Source: Anaerotignum sp.
Lineage (GTDB): Bacteria; Bacillota; Clostridia; Lachnospirales; Anaerotignaceae
NCBI RefSeq assembly: GCF_030625865.1
Contig: NZ_DAOUQB010000014.1
Span: forward strand, 1 to 63,517
DNA length: 63,517 nt
Reading direction: 5' to 3'
Every line of letters begins with the position of its first letter. The first letter of the stretch is position 1. The notes below the pieces were generated by a model that was not told where the DNA came from, searched no databases, and saw only the letters and a list, made by a program, of their open reading frames with translations. The position numbers were made by a program, and so were the translations under genes. Below are positions 53,296 to 61,161 of the stretch, piece by piece.

Positions 53296-54876
53296 CTAAC
53301 CATTGTTTCTTCCAAACAGAAGAGAGAGGTAGCTGAGTCCCTCCAAGGAACCCTCGTTCCACATGTCCCATTGGAACATAAATGTCCAATTATCCTCAAT
53401 GGTTCCCGGCTTATTCATACGGTATTCCTCTCCAAGACCCAAAACATCCTGTAGTGGAACAATTGCTGTTTGTGCAGGAGAAGAAAAAGCAAGACGAATC
53501 AAATCCCAATTTGGAGACGCACCAGTCACATTCATATATCGGCGAAAATGATCCTTTTCTTTTTCCGTGGCATTTTCATACCACCCCAGCGTGGTGTTGT
53601 TGTCATGGGTACCTGTATATACCACGGTATTGTTCTCATAGGAATGGGGTAAATAGGGGTGGTTCCTATCATCACCAAAGGCAAACTGCAAAATACGCAT
53701 GCCCGGGAACCCTGTTTTTTCTCTAAGCCTGTGAACCTTCTCTGTAATAATCCCCAAATCTTCTGCAATCAGAGGTAATTTCCCCAATTCCTTTTCTAAT
53801 TGATAAAACAGCTTCATCCCGGGCCCTTTTACCCATTGACCACTTCTGGCATCCTCCGCACCAAAAGGAATTTCCCAATAGGATTCAAAACCCCGAAAAT
53901 GGTCTATTCTTAAAACATCCACATCCTCTAAGGCTTTGCGGATACGGGAAACCCACCATTGGTAGGAAGTCTTTTCGTGATAGTTCCATTGATAAAGGGG
54001 ATTTCCCCATAACTGCCCCGTTTCGCTGAAATAATCCGGAGGAACCCCCGCCACCACCGTGGGGAATCCCAAGCTGTCCAGTTGAAAGGCTTTTTGGTTC
54101 GCCCAAACATCCCCACTATCATAGGAAACAAAAATGGGGGTATCTCCAATGATTTGAATTCCATTTTCGTTGGCATATTTTTTCAGTGCCTGCCACTGCT
54201 TCTGAAATACAAATTGTAAAAAATACTCCCAAAGTATTTCATCTTTTAATTTTGCCGCCCATTCCACTAATGCTTCAGGTCTTCGCTGTCTCAGCTCTTT
54301 TGGAAAGGAGCACCAGCATGCCGTATAAAAATAGCCTTTTCCTTTTTCCTCGGGCAAAAATTTCTTTGTCTCTTGAAGAAACTCCAATAATCCGCTCTCA
54401 TCTTCTTTTCTTTTTTCCACCAGATATGCCTTCACCGCCATAAAAAGGGCATAATCTTCCAACCAATATTTATTTTTCATAAAAAAATCATCAAAATCCT
54501 CTATAGGCAATTGATGGCAAAACTCTGAAAACGCCCTTCGCAGCAAAGGAAATTTGATTTGCCTTGCCATCCCATAATCAGTCTTGACAAATAAAGCCTG
54601 CCTTGCCTGTTCCACTTCTTTTTCTAAAAGAAGCCCCTCTTCCGCCAATAAATCCAAGCTAATATAAAGTGGCTCTCCTGCAAATGCTGATGTACTTTGG
54701 TAAGGCGATCCACTGTCATCCACAGGACAAAAAGGTAAAATTTGCCATAACGTTTGCTTTGCCGCTACTAACTTCTCTATAAAACCGTAAGCATCCTTGC
54801 CAAAATCGCCAATACCAAAAAAAGAAGGAAGAGACGAAAGGGGCAAAAGAATTCCACTTTTTCTGCTTTTGAACAA
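53296..54876 (-). CDS. malQ: 4-alpha-glucanotransferase
   Basis: A 526-residue GH77 amylomaltase that disproportionates maltodextrins. It starts with RKSGILLPLSSLPSFFGIGDFG, shows DTPIFVSYDSGDVWANQ, and carries the three catalytic regions VLRIDHFRGFESYWEIP (nucleophile Asp), IAEDLG (acid-base Glu) and TGTHDNNTTLGWY (third Asp). Translation probably starts at TTG 54876, eight bases after GAGGAG. With glgP it forms the usual alpha-glucan salvage route, though the genes are far apart. Confidence 0.96.
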   Translation of the reverse strand: MFKSRKSGILLPLSSLPSFFGIGDFGKDAYGFIEKLVAAKQTLWQILPFCPVDDSGSPYQSTSAFAGEPLYISLDLLAEEGLLLEKEVEQARQALFVKTDYGMARQIKFPLLRRAFSEFCHQLPIEDFDDFFMKNKYWLEDYALFMAVKAYLVEKRKEDESGLLEFLQETKKFLPEEKGKGYFYTACWCSFPKELRQRRPEALVEWAAKLKDEILWEYFLQFVFQKQWQALKKYANENGIQIIGDTPIFVSYDSGDVWANQKAFQLDSLGFPTVVAGVPPDYFSETGQLWGNPLYQWNYHEKTSYQWWVSRIRKALEDVDVLRIDHFRGFESYWEIPFGAEDARSGQWVKGPGMKLFYQLEKELGKLPLIAEDLGIITEKVHRLREKTGFPGMRILQFAFGDDRNHPYLPHSYENNTVVYTGTHDNNTTLGWYENATEKEKDHFRRYMNVTGASPNWDLIRLAFSSPAQTAIVPLQDVLGLGEEYRMNKPGTIEDNWTFMFQWDMWNEGSLEGLSYLSLLFGRNNG

Positions 54877-55199
54877 GACAACAGCTCCTCTTCATTTCAA
54901 ATTTAAAAATTTTATCTAAATATGTTTCCATAAAACTCCCATTTAAAATTACGCTTCTTTGGAAAAATGCTCATTTTCTTACAATATGCTGTTTCAAAAA
55001 TTTCATACACAATCCTCCATTGTTTTTCCTTAAATCACAAAGCTTGAATGAAATACGATGGCGTTAGTTATATTTTTTAAGATACTAAGGTATATTTTAG
55101 CAGTTTTTCACTCTTCCAGCTATCCGCATTTATGCTAAAAATTCCCCATAATGCCAATGAAAACGAAGGATTTTTTTTTGTTTCCGTCAGACAATATTA
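54877..55199. other. Intergenic stretch between malQ and the Gly/Tyr-rich lipoprotein gene
   Basis: About 320 A/T-rich bases between two divergent genes. It must hold both promoters, but I see no clear match to consensus and no conserved RNA. Confidence 0.45.
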
Positions 55200-55218
55200 G
55201 TGCAAAGATTTTTTGCAC
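55200..55218 (+). promoter_or_regulatory. Hairpin immediately upstream of the lipoprotein ribosome site
   Basis: GTGCAAA (55200-55206) and TTTGCAC (55212-55218) form a 7-bp stem with a five-base loop, ending two bases before AAGGAGGG. It could affect mRNA stability or initiation; no ligand or protein is implied. Confidence 0.4.
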
Positions 55219-55234
55219 AAGGAGGGTATTTATT

Positions 55235-55609
55235 ATGAAAAAGAGCGGTTTCATTGCAATGGTAGCAGTTATGATGCTTGCCTTTGGCGGCTGTGGCACA
55301 TCTGCTAACAACTTAGGCGGTGCAACAGACGGTTATGGATATGGTTACAATAGCTATGGCTATAATAACTATGACAGCGACGGTGCTCCCTATGGCGGAT
55401 ATAGCACTGGAACCTATACCGGCAACGGCGCTGCATATTGGGACGGTTATGGTATCAATAGCGGAAGACCTTTAACGGATAATACCGTAGGAAATACTTT
55501 AACCAATGATGCAAGAGATTTAGGCAACGGTATTGTAGATGCAGGTAGAGACGTCAAAAACGGTGTAAAAAACACACTGGATAACAGCACCGCAACGGTT
55601 GCAAGCTAA
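55235..55609 (+). CDS. Gly/Tyr/Asn-rich lipoprotein, unknown function
   Basis: A 124-residue lipoprotein: MKKSGFIAMVAVMMLAFGGC is the signal with lipobox AFGGC. The next 65 residues are low complexity, dominated by Tyr, Gly and Asn (DGYGYGYNSYGYNNYDSDG), then a more ordinary C-terminus, NDARDLGNGIVDAGRDVKNG, which resembles the amphipathic helix found in some small spore and cell-surface proteins. ATG at 55235 follows AAGGAGGG. No family is claimed. Low-complexity aromatic surface proteins in spore-formers are sometimes coat or exosporium components, but nothing here proves it. Confidence 0.78.
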   Translation: MKKSGFIAMVAVMMLAFGGCGTSANNLGGATDGYGYGYNSYGYNNYDSDGAPYGGYSTGTYTGNGAAYWDGYGINSGRPLTDNTVGNTLTNDARDLGNGIVDAGRDVKNGVKNTLDNSTATVAS

Positions 55610-55615
55610 TTATAA

Positions 55616-55648
55616 CCGGCATCGAAAGTTTTTTTCTTTCGATGCCAT
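55616..55648 (+). terminator. Hairpin downstream of the lipoprotein gene
   Basis: A perfect stem GGCATCGAAAG (55618-55628) / CTTTCGATGCC (55636-55646) has its T-run in the loop, not after the stem, so it may be a stability element and not a true intrinsic terminator. Confidence 0.5.
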
Positions 55649-55702
55649 ACATAGAAAAGGAATTTTTCGCCATACTAGGAAAAGAAAGGCGGTGACATCT
55701 CA

Positions 55703-56056
55703 GTGCAAAATAAGGGAAAACAAATAGCCATCGGTCTGATAACAGGTTTTGCAAACGGTCTTTTCGGTTCCGGCGGGGGAACCATAGTTGTACCCTCAAT
55801 GGAACGCTTTCTCGATGTCGAGGAACATAAAGCCCATGCAACCGCAATCAGTATTATTCTGCCCCTATCCTTGCTTTCCCTTGCTATTTATTGCTGGAAA
55901 ACAGATGTTCAATGGAGTATTGCCTTATGGGCATCTACCGGAGGCATTGCAGGGGGCATTGTCGGTGCAAAGCTGTTGAATAGAATCAGCGGTATTTGGT
56001 TACATCGAATTTTTGGGTTATTCATGATTACGGCTGCATTAAGGATGATTTTATGA
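55703..56056 (+). CDS. TauE/SafE family permease, N-terminal half
   Basis: A 117-residue protein equivalent to one repeat of the eight-helix TauE/SafE sulfite exporter family. GLITGFANGLFGSGGGTIVVPSME is the repeat signature, followed by helices around LPLSLLSLAIYC and GGIAGGIVGAKLLNRI. Translation starts at GTG 55703 after GGCGGTGA. Its stop overlaps the start of the next half by four bases (ATGA). The two halves together match one full-length protein, so they probably form a two-chain transporter for sulfonates, sulfite or other anions; substrate unknown. Confidence 0.88.
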   Translation: MQNKGKQIAIGLITGFANGLFGSGGGTIVVPSMERFLDVEEHKAHATAISIILPLSLLSLAIYCWKTDVQWSIALWASTGGIAGGIVGAKLLNRISGIWLHRIFGLFMITAALRMIL

Positions 56057-56421
56057 TTTGGGTTATTGTCATTGGTTTCTTCTCCGGCATTATCAGCGGT
56101 ATGGGTATTGGTGGCGGAACCATACTGATTCCCGCTCTTATTTTAATTCTCGGCTCAGAACAACACCAAGCCCAAGGAATCAATTTAATTTATTTTATCC
56201 CTACAGCTGTTGTTGCTTTAATTACACATACAAAAAATAAAAATGTGTTATGGAAAACTGCAAAACCGTTAGCTTTATTCGGCCTTGCGGGCGCAGCAGC
56301 AGGTTCATTTTTAGCCGTTTCATTGGATGCCGATTTACTACGAAAAATATTTGGTGGTTTTCTTTTTTTGATGGGACTAAGCGAAGTTTTTAAAAAGAAA
56401 AAACAAGAGAGGATGGATTAA
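56053..56421 (+). CDS. TauE/SafE family permease, C-terminal half
   Basis: A 122-residue second repeat of TauE/SafE type: GFFSGIISGMGIGGGTILIPALILIL at the start, QGINLIYFIPTAVVALITH mid-chain, and LFGLAGAAAGSFLAVSLDADLLRKIFGG near the end. ATG at 56053 overlaps the upstream stop (ATGA), and the ribosome site AAGGATG lies inside the first half. Both reading frames are intact, so this is a genuine split arrangement and not a sequencing break. Confidence 0.88.
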   Translation: MIWVIVIGFFSGIISGMGIGGGTILIPALILILGSEQHQAQGINLIYFIPTAVVALITHTKNKNVLWKTAKPLALFGLAGAAAGSFLAVSLDADLLRKIFGGFLFLMGLSEVFKKKKQERMD

Positions 56422-56422
56422 C

Positions 56423-56593
56423 ATGAACAAAGACGAATTTTCCAAATTAAAGCTAAAATTTATACAGGCAGATTTAAACGAAAAAATTGCAATTTATACC
56501 CAAACCCCGGGATTAACAAATCCCCAATATAAAGAACTGTTAAAGAACTACCCTTATGAAAAGTTAGATAAACTGGAATCAGCTCTTCAATAA
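56423..56593 (+). CDS. Small hypothetical protein of 56 residues
   Basis: ATG at 56423 lies one base past the TauE/SafE stop, with GAGAGGATGG as ribosome site. The product is charged and soluble (DEFSKLKLKFIQADLNEKIA, then YKELLKNYPYEKLDKLESAL) and predicted helical. No family is recognised. Tight spacing suggests translation together with the permease. It ends before a good terminator. Confidence 0.6.
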   Translation: MNKDEFSKLKLKFIQADLNEKIAIYTQTPGLTNPQYKELLKNYPYEKLDKLESALQ

Positions 56594-56637
56594 AATTGTT
56601 GTAGCATGTTTTAAACAATAAATTTGCCAGCATCCTG

Positions 56638-56672
56638 CACAGCACCCTCCAAACCGGGTGCTGTTTATTGCT
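56638..56672 (+). terminator. Terminator after the split TauE/SafE unit
   Basis: CAGCACCC (56640-56647) and GGGTGCTG (56656-56663) form an 8-bp stem with an eight-base loop followed by a T-rich tail. Confidence 0.75.
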
Positions 56673-56739
56673 TATTTTCTTTTTTGGTTTGTTCTGCTAT
56701 AATAATGCTAAGAAATGGAAAGAAAGGTGGCGATGGCTG

Positions 56740-57066
56740 TTGAATTTAGCAGAAGACTTGTATGTAGCAGAAAATATCAGCGATTTAGAAACAGTCGTGT
56801 ATGCTCTAAAGCGAAATATTCCTATGCCTCGCCTATATTGCATCGTTTTTATTTCCCAAAAAAATCGGTATGAATTGATTTCTTCATGGCAATTATGTAA
56901 GGGAACATTCCAACCCAAAGAAGGTATCATCGTAGGCATTGCAAACGGGAAACGGGAAACCTATGATCTTATGGCGTTTATCTTAGAAGAAGCTGTAAAA
57001 GAAAAGAAAGATTTATTAAACCCAAGTAAATGGATAGAAGGGATCATGAATGACGTTGGTGTATAA
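56740..57066 (+). CDS. Hypothetical protein of 108 residues
   Basis: A predicted soluble protein starting at TTG 56740, nine bases after AGAAAGGTGG; the frame is open further left but that sequence belongs to the terminator region. Features are an N-terminal acidic helix, a beta-rich middle (RLYCIVFISQKNRYELISSW) and a C-terminal helix. No family is recognised. Its 3' end overlaps the next gene by 17 bases, so it belongs to the DUF1461-DUF2953-gerW group. Confidence 0.6.
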   Translation: MNLAEDLYVAENISDLETVVYALKRNIPMPRLYCIVFISQKNRYELISSWQLCKGTFQPKEGIIVGIANGKRETYDLMAFILEEAVKEKKDLLNPSKWIEGIMNDVGV

Positions 57067-57733
57067 AAGCCTTGGTTTTTTAACCGGACTGGCACTTATG
57101 GTTATTTTACTAATCAGTTCAACGGAGTATGTGGTATACTACATGGACGGTTACTTCGAAAAAGAGTATAATAAATATGAAGTAACAAAATCAATAAATA
57201 TTGAAATGGATGATTTGCTCACGGTTACTCAAGAAATGATGGATTATTTAAAGGGTGATCGGGAAGATTTGGTTGTTTATACAAAAATCGGGAACGCAGA
57301 GAGAGAATTCTTCAATGCCAAAGAGAAAAAACATATGCTAGATGTTCAATCTTTATTTATCAAGGCAATGAAACTGCGTCTTGCTGCAATATTATGTACC
57401 GTATTTATTATGGCAATTCTATTATTTTTTAAAAAAGGCTCTGCACTGTTTCGTGGCATTCAATGGGGCATTGCCGTCTTTTTTGGTGGATTATTCCTTT
57501 TGTTTGTTGTGATGGTTCATGATTTCAATCGGTATTTCACCTTGTTTCATGAAGTTTTTTTCAGTAATGATGATTGGATCTTAAACATCAAAACGGATTT
57601 GTTAATTAACATTGTTCCCGAAGGCTTTTTTCGGGATACCGCCTTTTGGATTTTAGGCATTTTTGGCGCAAGTGCTCTCATTGTCTGGATTTTATCCTGG
57701 TTTTTGGCAAAACGAATGAAGACAGGGGAATGA
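57050..57733 (+). CDS. DUF1461 (TIGR01906) integral membrane protein
   Basis: A 227-residue membrane protein with four predicted helices: LGFLTGLALMVILLISSTEYVVY at the N-terminus, two helices about residues 105-155, and FWILGIFGASALIVWILSWF at the end. The family signature HEVFFSNDDWILNIKTDLLINIVPEGFF sits between helices three and four. Function unknown. The start overlaps the preceding frame, with AAGGGAT upstream, and the DUF2953 gene follows one base after the stop, showing an operon. Confidence 0.88.
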   Translation: MTLVYKSLGFLTGLALMVILLISSTEYVVYYMDGYFEKEYNKYEVTKSINIEMDDLLTVTQEMMDYLKGDREDLVVYTKIGNAEREFFNAKEKKHMLDVQSLFIKAMKLRLAAILCTVFIMAILLFFKKGSALFRGIQWGIAVFFGGLFLLFVVMVHDFNRYFTLFHEVFFSNDDWILNIKTDLLINIVPEGFFRDTAFWILGIFGASALIVWILSWFLAKRMKTGE

Positions 57734-57734
57734 T

Positions 57735-58748
57735 ATGTTAGGCATACTATTGGCTGTGTTAAAGTTCATAGGGATTTTGCTTTTGAGTATTCTTCTGCTG
57801 TTTATTTTAATCATTACAGTAGTTCTCATCAGCCCTTTGAAATATCAATTGGCGGGAGAAAAAAAGGATGAGCTAAAAGGTGATTTTGCTGCCCATTGGC
57901 TGTTTGGCTTGATTCGATTGCAAGGTAAATATATCTATGGAAATGAGCCACAAATCACCCTAAAAATACTATGGTTTACCCTCCTGGGAGAAAAAAAGAA
58001 AAAAAGACAGAAAAAAAGGAAAACGAAACCCAGCCCTCAGCCAATCAAAACAGGTGGCACAGTTGCTGCCAGAGAAAAAACAGCGGCTTCCAAAAAACAG
58101 GCCTCCGAAAGCATTTATATGGCTGAATCTATATCACCAAAAAAGGCAGAGGAAACACAGCAAACGCCTTCAAAGGAAAAAACAGAAAATCCTATTGCCA
58201 ACGCGCGTATTTCAGAAGCCCTTCCTCCAAAACCAAAGGTACGGCGGGTAAAGCTTTCAGAAATTCAAGAAAAACCTATTGCTGTTCCTATAGAAAAGGA
58301 AGAGGACGCTTTCTTTACAGGTACAGACGAAGAGGAAGAAGGAGATTCCGAAAACACCTCAATGCTGGACAAGCTTCGTTTTTATAAAAACAAGTTCCAA
58401 GAAATAGAGGAGAAGCGGGAAATATTTCATGCAGCAAAAAAACTCCTAAAACGACTCATAAAAGGCATTTCTCCCAATCAGCTTATGTTAAAAGCTACCG
58501 TAGGGTTGGGTGAGCCCGACTACACAGGTTATCTCATGGGTCTGGTGGGTGTTTTAACGGCAAAATTCGGAAGAAACATTCGTGTCAAGGCTGATTTTAC
58601 CCGCCTTGTGGCGGAGGATATAGAAATAAATATAAAGGGAAAGCTAGTGATGGGCTATTTTCTATATAGCCTTTCAGCATTTCTATTAAAGAAGCCTGTA
58701 CGTAGAATTTTAATCAAACTTTGGAAAGGAAGAAAGCAGAATGGGTAA
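57735..58748 (+). CDS. DUF2953 domain protein (YtfI-like)
   Basis: A 337-residue protein. A single N-terminal membrane helix (FIGILLLSILLLFILIITVVLI) is followed by LKYQLAGEKKDELKGDFAAHWLFGLIRLQG, then a basic, low-complexity linker of about 170 residues rich in Lys, Glu and Pro, and the C-terminal DUF2953 core GLGEPDYTGYLMGLVGVLTAKFG with ADFTRLVAEDIEINIKG. Its overlap with gerW (eight bases) reproduces the ytfI-ytfJ pair of Bacillus spore-formers. A structural or assembly role in sporulation is inferred from that pairing only. Confidence 0.9.
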   Translation: MLGILLAVLKFIGILLLSILLLFILIITVVLISPLKYQLAGEKKDELKGDFAAHWLFGLIRLQGKYIYGNEPQITLKILWFTLLGEKKKKRQKKRKTKPSPQPIKTGGTVAAREKTAASKKQASESIYMAESISPKKAEETQQTPSKEKTENPIANARISEALPPKPKVRRVKLSEIQEKPIAVPIEKEEDAFFTGTDEEEEGDSENTSMLDKLRFYKNKFQEIEEKREIFHAAKKLLKRLIKGISPNQLMLKATVGLGEPDYTGYLMGLVGVLTAKFGRNIRVKADFTRLVAEDIEINIKGKLVMGYFLYSLSAFLLKKPVRRILIKLWKGRKQNG

Positions 58749-59145
58749 AGATTTCAAAGAATCGGTAGATGTACTTTTCAATAAAGTTGAAGATTTGGTT
58801 TCCACAAAAACCGTAGTAGGTGAGGCAATTGTCATTGGCGATTTAACCTTATTGCCCTTGATTGAAGTATCCGTTGGCGCAGGAGCCGGCGCAAAAGAAA
58901 ACATAAATGCTGCAGGTGGTGTCGGCGCAAAAATCACCCCTTCTGCCGTGCTGGCAATCCAAAACGGAACTGTTCAAACCATTAATATTAAAAATCAGGA
59001 TGCAGTCAGCAAATTAATAGATATGGCACCTGGTGTAGTAAATAAATTGAATTTTGGCGCAATTTTTGGAAACAGGGATAAAAAAGAACCCCAAGAGGAT
59101 GTTAAATTTGAAGAGGAAGTAATTATAGAAAAATTTGAAAAATAA
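58741..59145 (+). CDS. gerW: GerW family sporulation protein (YtfJ-like)
   Basis: A 134-residue GerW/YtfJ protein. The domain begins with DFKESVDVLFNKVEDLVSTKTVVGEAI and contains VIGDLTLLPLIEVSVGAGAGAKEN and GGVGAKITPSAVLAIQNGTV, the glycine-rich core of the family. YtfJ was linked to spore germination in Bacillus. ATG follows GGAAGAAAG and overlaps the DUF2953 end, so translation is coupled. The C-terminal extension is acidic (EEVIIEKFEK). Confidence 0.93.
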   Translation: MGKDFKESVDVLFNKVEDLVSTKTVVGEAIVIGDLTLLPLIEVSVGAGAGAKENINAAGGVGAKITPSAVLAIQNGTVQTINIKNQDAVSKLIDMAPGVVNKLNFGAIFGNRDKKEPQEDVKFEEEVIIEKFEK

Positions 59146-59180
59146 TCTGTACTAAATGGATTTGAAGGGAGATGATTCCT

Positions 59181-60380
59181 TTGGAACTTCTCATTGAATT
59201 TTATGATAAGGACGTCTTAAAAAACATTGTAGCACCTTTGACTTTGCGGCCAAAGAAAGTGATTTATTTTTATGATATCGGCATGAATGATATGCTGGTT
59301 TTCACTGCGCTAAAAAAATGTCTGGAACGAAATATCCCGGATATCAAGCTGGAGTATTACCCCATTGATATCTCCTCTGTTGATCGGATATCCCGTCAAA
59401 TCGGTAGAATTATTGACCGCAACAGTATCGAAAAATGTGCCTTGGATTTAACCGGAGGCAGTGAATTAATGCTCCTTGCAGGATATAAAGCAGGGAGTAA
59501 ATTAAATATTCCTCTGTTGCATACGGATCTTGTGAATAAGCGGATCACCGATTTAGAAGACGATAGTTTGGTAGCAAAAACCGTGCCTTTGACCCTAGAA
59601 GACTTTGTGGATGCAAAAGGCGCTTGTTTTATGGGCGAGTCACATCGGCCGCCTTCTGAGGAACGTTTCCTGGCAATTAAGGAAATGGCACGCTTTTTGT
59701 TTAAACACCTTCATCAATGGAGATATACTTGCAGTTTTTTACAAACAGTTGCGGCAAGAACCCTGCCCCATGAGCTAATGATGGAAAGCAAATGGAACAT
59801 ACATATAAAAAACGGCAAGGCTGTTTATCCAGACCAAGAGATTTTGGAAATGTTTCAAACCTTAGGTTTTATCCAAAATCTATCCGTACATGGAGAGTAT
59901 GTTCGATTTGCCTTTAACACAATTGAAGATAGACAGTATTGCATCAGCTTTGGCGTTTGGCTAGAGCTTTATGTATATATTTCAGCAAAAGAAACCGGCG
60001 TGTTTCATGATGCAAAACTAGGCACAATGATAGATTGGGACGCTTATGACAATATTACCGTTGCGGGAAATGAGATAGATGTCATTTTAATGGACGACTC
60101 CCTGCCCGTGTTCATTTCCTGTAAATTACGAGATGCAGATACTGCGGCACTAAACGAACTTTTGATTGCAAAAAAACGTTTAGGTGGCTGGTTTTCAAAA
60201 GGTATTATCGTAACCTACAGCAAGGAAAAGAAAATCCATACAGGAACCTATAAACGTGCTCAAGAACTTGGCCTGGAACTTTTAGATGCCACAGATATCA
60301 TGGCTGACGACTTCGGACAAAGATTGGTAAAAGCCATACGAGAGCATGACCTAGTAAATTTGAAATGGAAAAAGATCTAG
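59181..60380 (+). CDS. CARF-domain nuclease-like protein (DUF1887, Card1/Can2-type architecture)
   Basis: A 399-residue protein with three parts. Residues 1 to about 140 form a CARF-like Rossmann domain that would bind cyclic oligoadenylate (VIYFYDIGMNDMLVFTAL and CALDLTGGSELMLLAGYKAG, with the TGGS loop). Residues 150-260 are a winged-helix-like linker. The C-terminal part is a PD-(D/E)xK-type nuclease: GVWLELYVY, NEIDVILM (Asp near 300) and FISCK (Lys near 315, with Ser where other members have Glu), then AKKRLGGWFSKGIIV. TTG at 59181 is preferred because an upstream ATG directly abuts AAGGGAG. It lies 35 bases after gerW and 18 before a TetR gene. No CRISPR array or cas gene is in the window. 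Confidence 0.8.
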   Translation: MELLIEFYDKDVLKNIVAPLTLRPKKVIYFYDIGMNDMLVFTALKKCLERNIPDIKLEYYPIDISSVDRISRQIGRIIDRNSIEKCALDLTGGSELMLLAGYKAGSKLNIPLLHTDLVNKRITDLEDDSLVAKTVPLTLEDFVDAKGACFMGESHRPPSEERFLAIKEMARFLFKHLHQWRYTCSFLQTVAARTLPHELMMESKWNIHIKNGKAVYPDQEILEMFQTLGFIQNLSVHGEYVRFAFNTIEDRQYCISFGVWLELYVYISAKETGVFHDAKLGTMIDWDAYDNITVAGNEIDVILMDDSLPVFISCKLRDADTAALNELLIAKKRLGGWFSKGIIVTYSKEKKIHTGTYKRAQELGLELLDATDIMADDFGQRLVKAIREHDLVNLKWKKI

Positions 60381-60398
60381 ATAACAGGGAGGAACAAA

Positions 60399-61004
60399 AT
60401 GGCAAAAAGAAACAGCCGTAATACAAAAAACAAAATCATTACGGCGGCATGGAAGCTGTTTTATGAGCAAGGTTATGACGATACAACCATTGAAGAAATT
60501 GTGGAAGCATCCGGAACTTCAAAAGGGTCCTTTTACCATTATTTTGGTGGAAAAGACGCCCTCTTAGGCACCCTTGCCGATCTGTTTGATAATAAGTATC
60601 AGGAATTGATACCCCAATTAGATGACAACCTAGATAGCTTTGATAAGCTCATGTTTTTAAATCAAGAACTGTTTCTCATGATTGATAACAGTATCTCAAT
60701 GGATTTGATAGCCAGATTATACTCCACACAACTTGTTACCAGTGGGCAAAAGCTTCTCTTGGATCATAATCGGATATATTATAAAATATTACGTCAAATT
60801 ACCGCAGAGGGACAGCAAAAAGGAGATTTGCGCTCTGACATCTCAGTAAATGAATTTGTAAAAGCATACGCTTTGTGTGAACGGGCATTAATTTATGATT
60901 GGTGTGTCTGTAATGGGGAATACTCCCTTTGTCAGTATGCCAAACAAATCATACCTCTTTTTTTAGCAGGATTTCGTACAAAGAAGTCGAATTATATCGA
61001 ATAA
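60399..61004 (+). CDS. TetR/AcrR family transcriptional regulator
   Basis: A 201-residue regulator. The N-terminal helix-turn-helix is clear: KNKIITAAWKLFYEQGYDDT, TTIEEIVEASGTSKGSFYHYF, the recognition helix being SKGSFYHYF. The C-terminal 140 residues form the ligand/dimer domain typical of the family. ATG follows AGGGAGG. It is 18 bases after the CARF-nuclease gene and is probably cotranscribed with it; whether it controls that gene, putP downstream or something else is unknown. Confidence 0.92.
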   Translation: MAKRNSRNTKNKIITAAWKLFYEQGYDDTTIEEIVEASGTSKGSFYHYFGGKDALLGTLADLFDNKYQELIPQLDDNLDSFDKLMFLNQELFLMIDNSISMDLIARLYSTQLVTSGQKLLLDHNRIYYKILRQITAEGQQKGDLRSDISVNEFVKAYALCERALIYDWCVCNGEYSLCQYAKQIIPLFLAGFRTKKSNYIE

Positions 61005-61143
61005 TATTTTTAGAACAAAAAAAATATAAAATATCGTCTAGTTGAAACTCCTTGATTTATTAGGTTTTTTGTCTATTTTTCTATATTTAGTATAGTATGT
61101 ATTCTATACTTTATTCTGCATTTTAGTCTTATCCATAGTATGT

Positions 61144-61149
61144 TATAAT
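61144..61149 (+). promoter_or_regulatory. Extended -10 promoter upstream of the putP leader
   Basis: TGTTATAAT (61141-61149) is an extended -10 element with TG one base before TATAAT; the -35 region (61121-61126, TTTTAG) is weak. It would start transcription about 61156, directly before the structured leader. Confidence 0.5.
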
Positions 61150-61161
61150 CATTTATACTGA

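Noticed and set aside
55554-55847. A 97-codon minus-strand frame opposite the lipoprotein end and TauE/SafE start
   Set aside because: It is an antisense shadow crossing two real genes and a hairpin.
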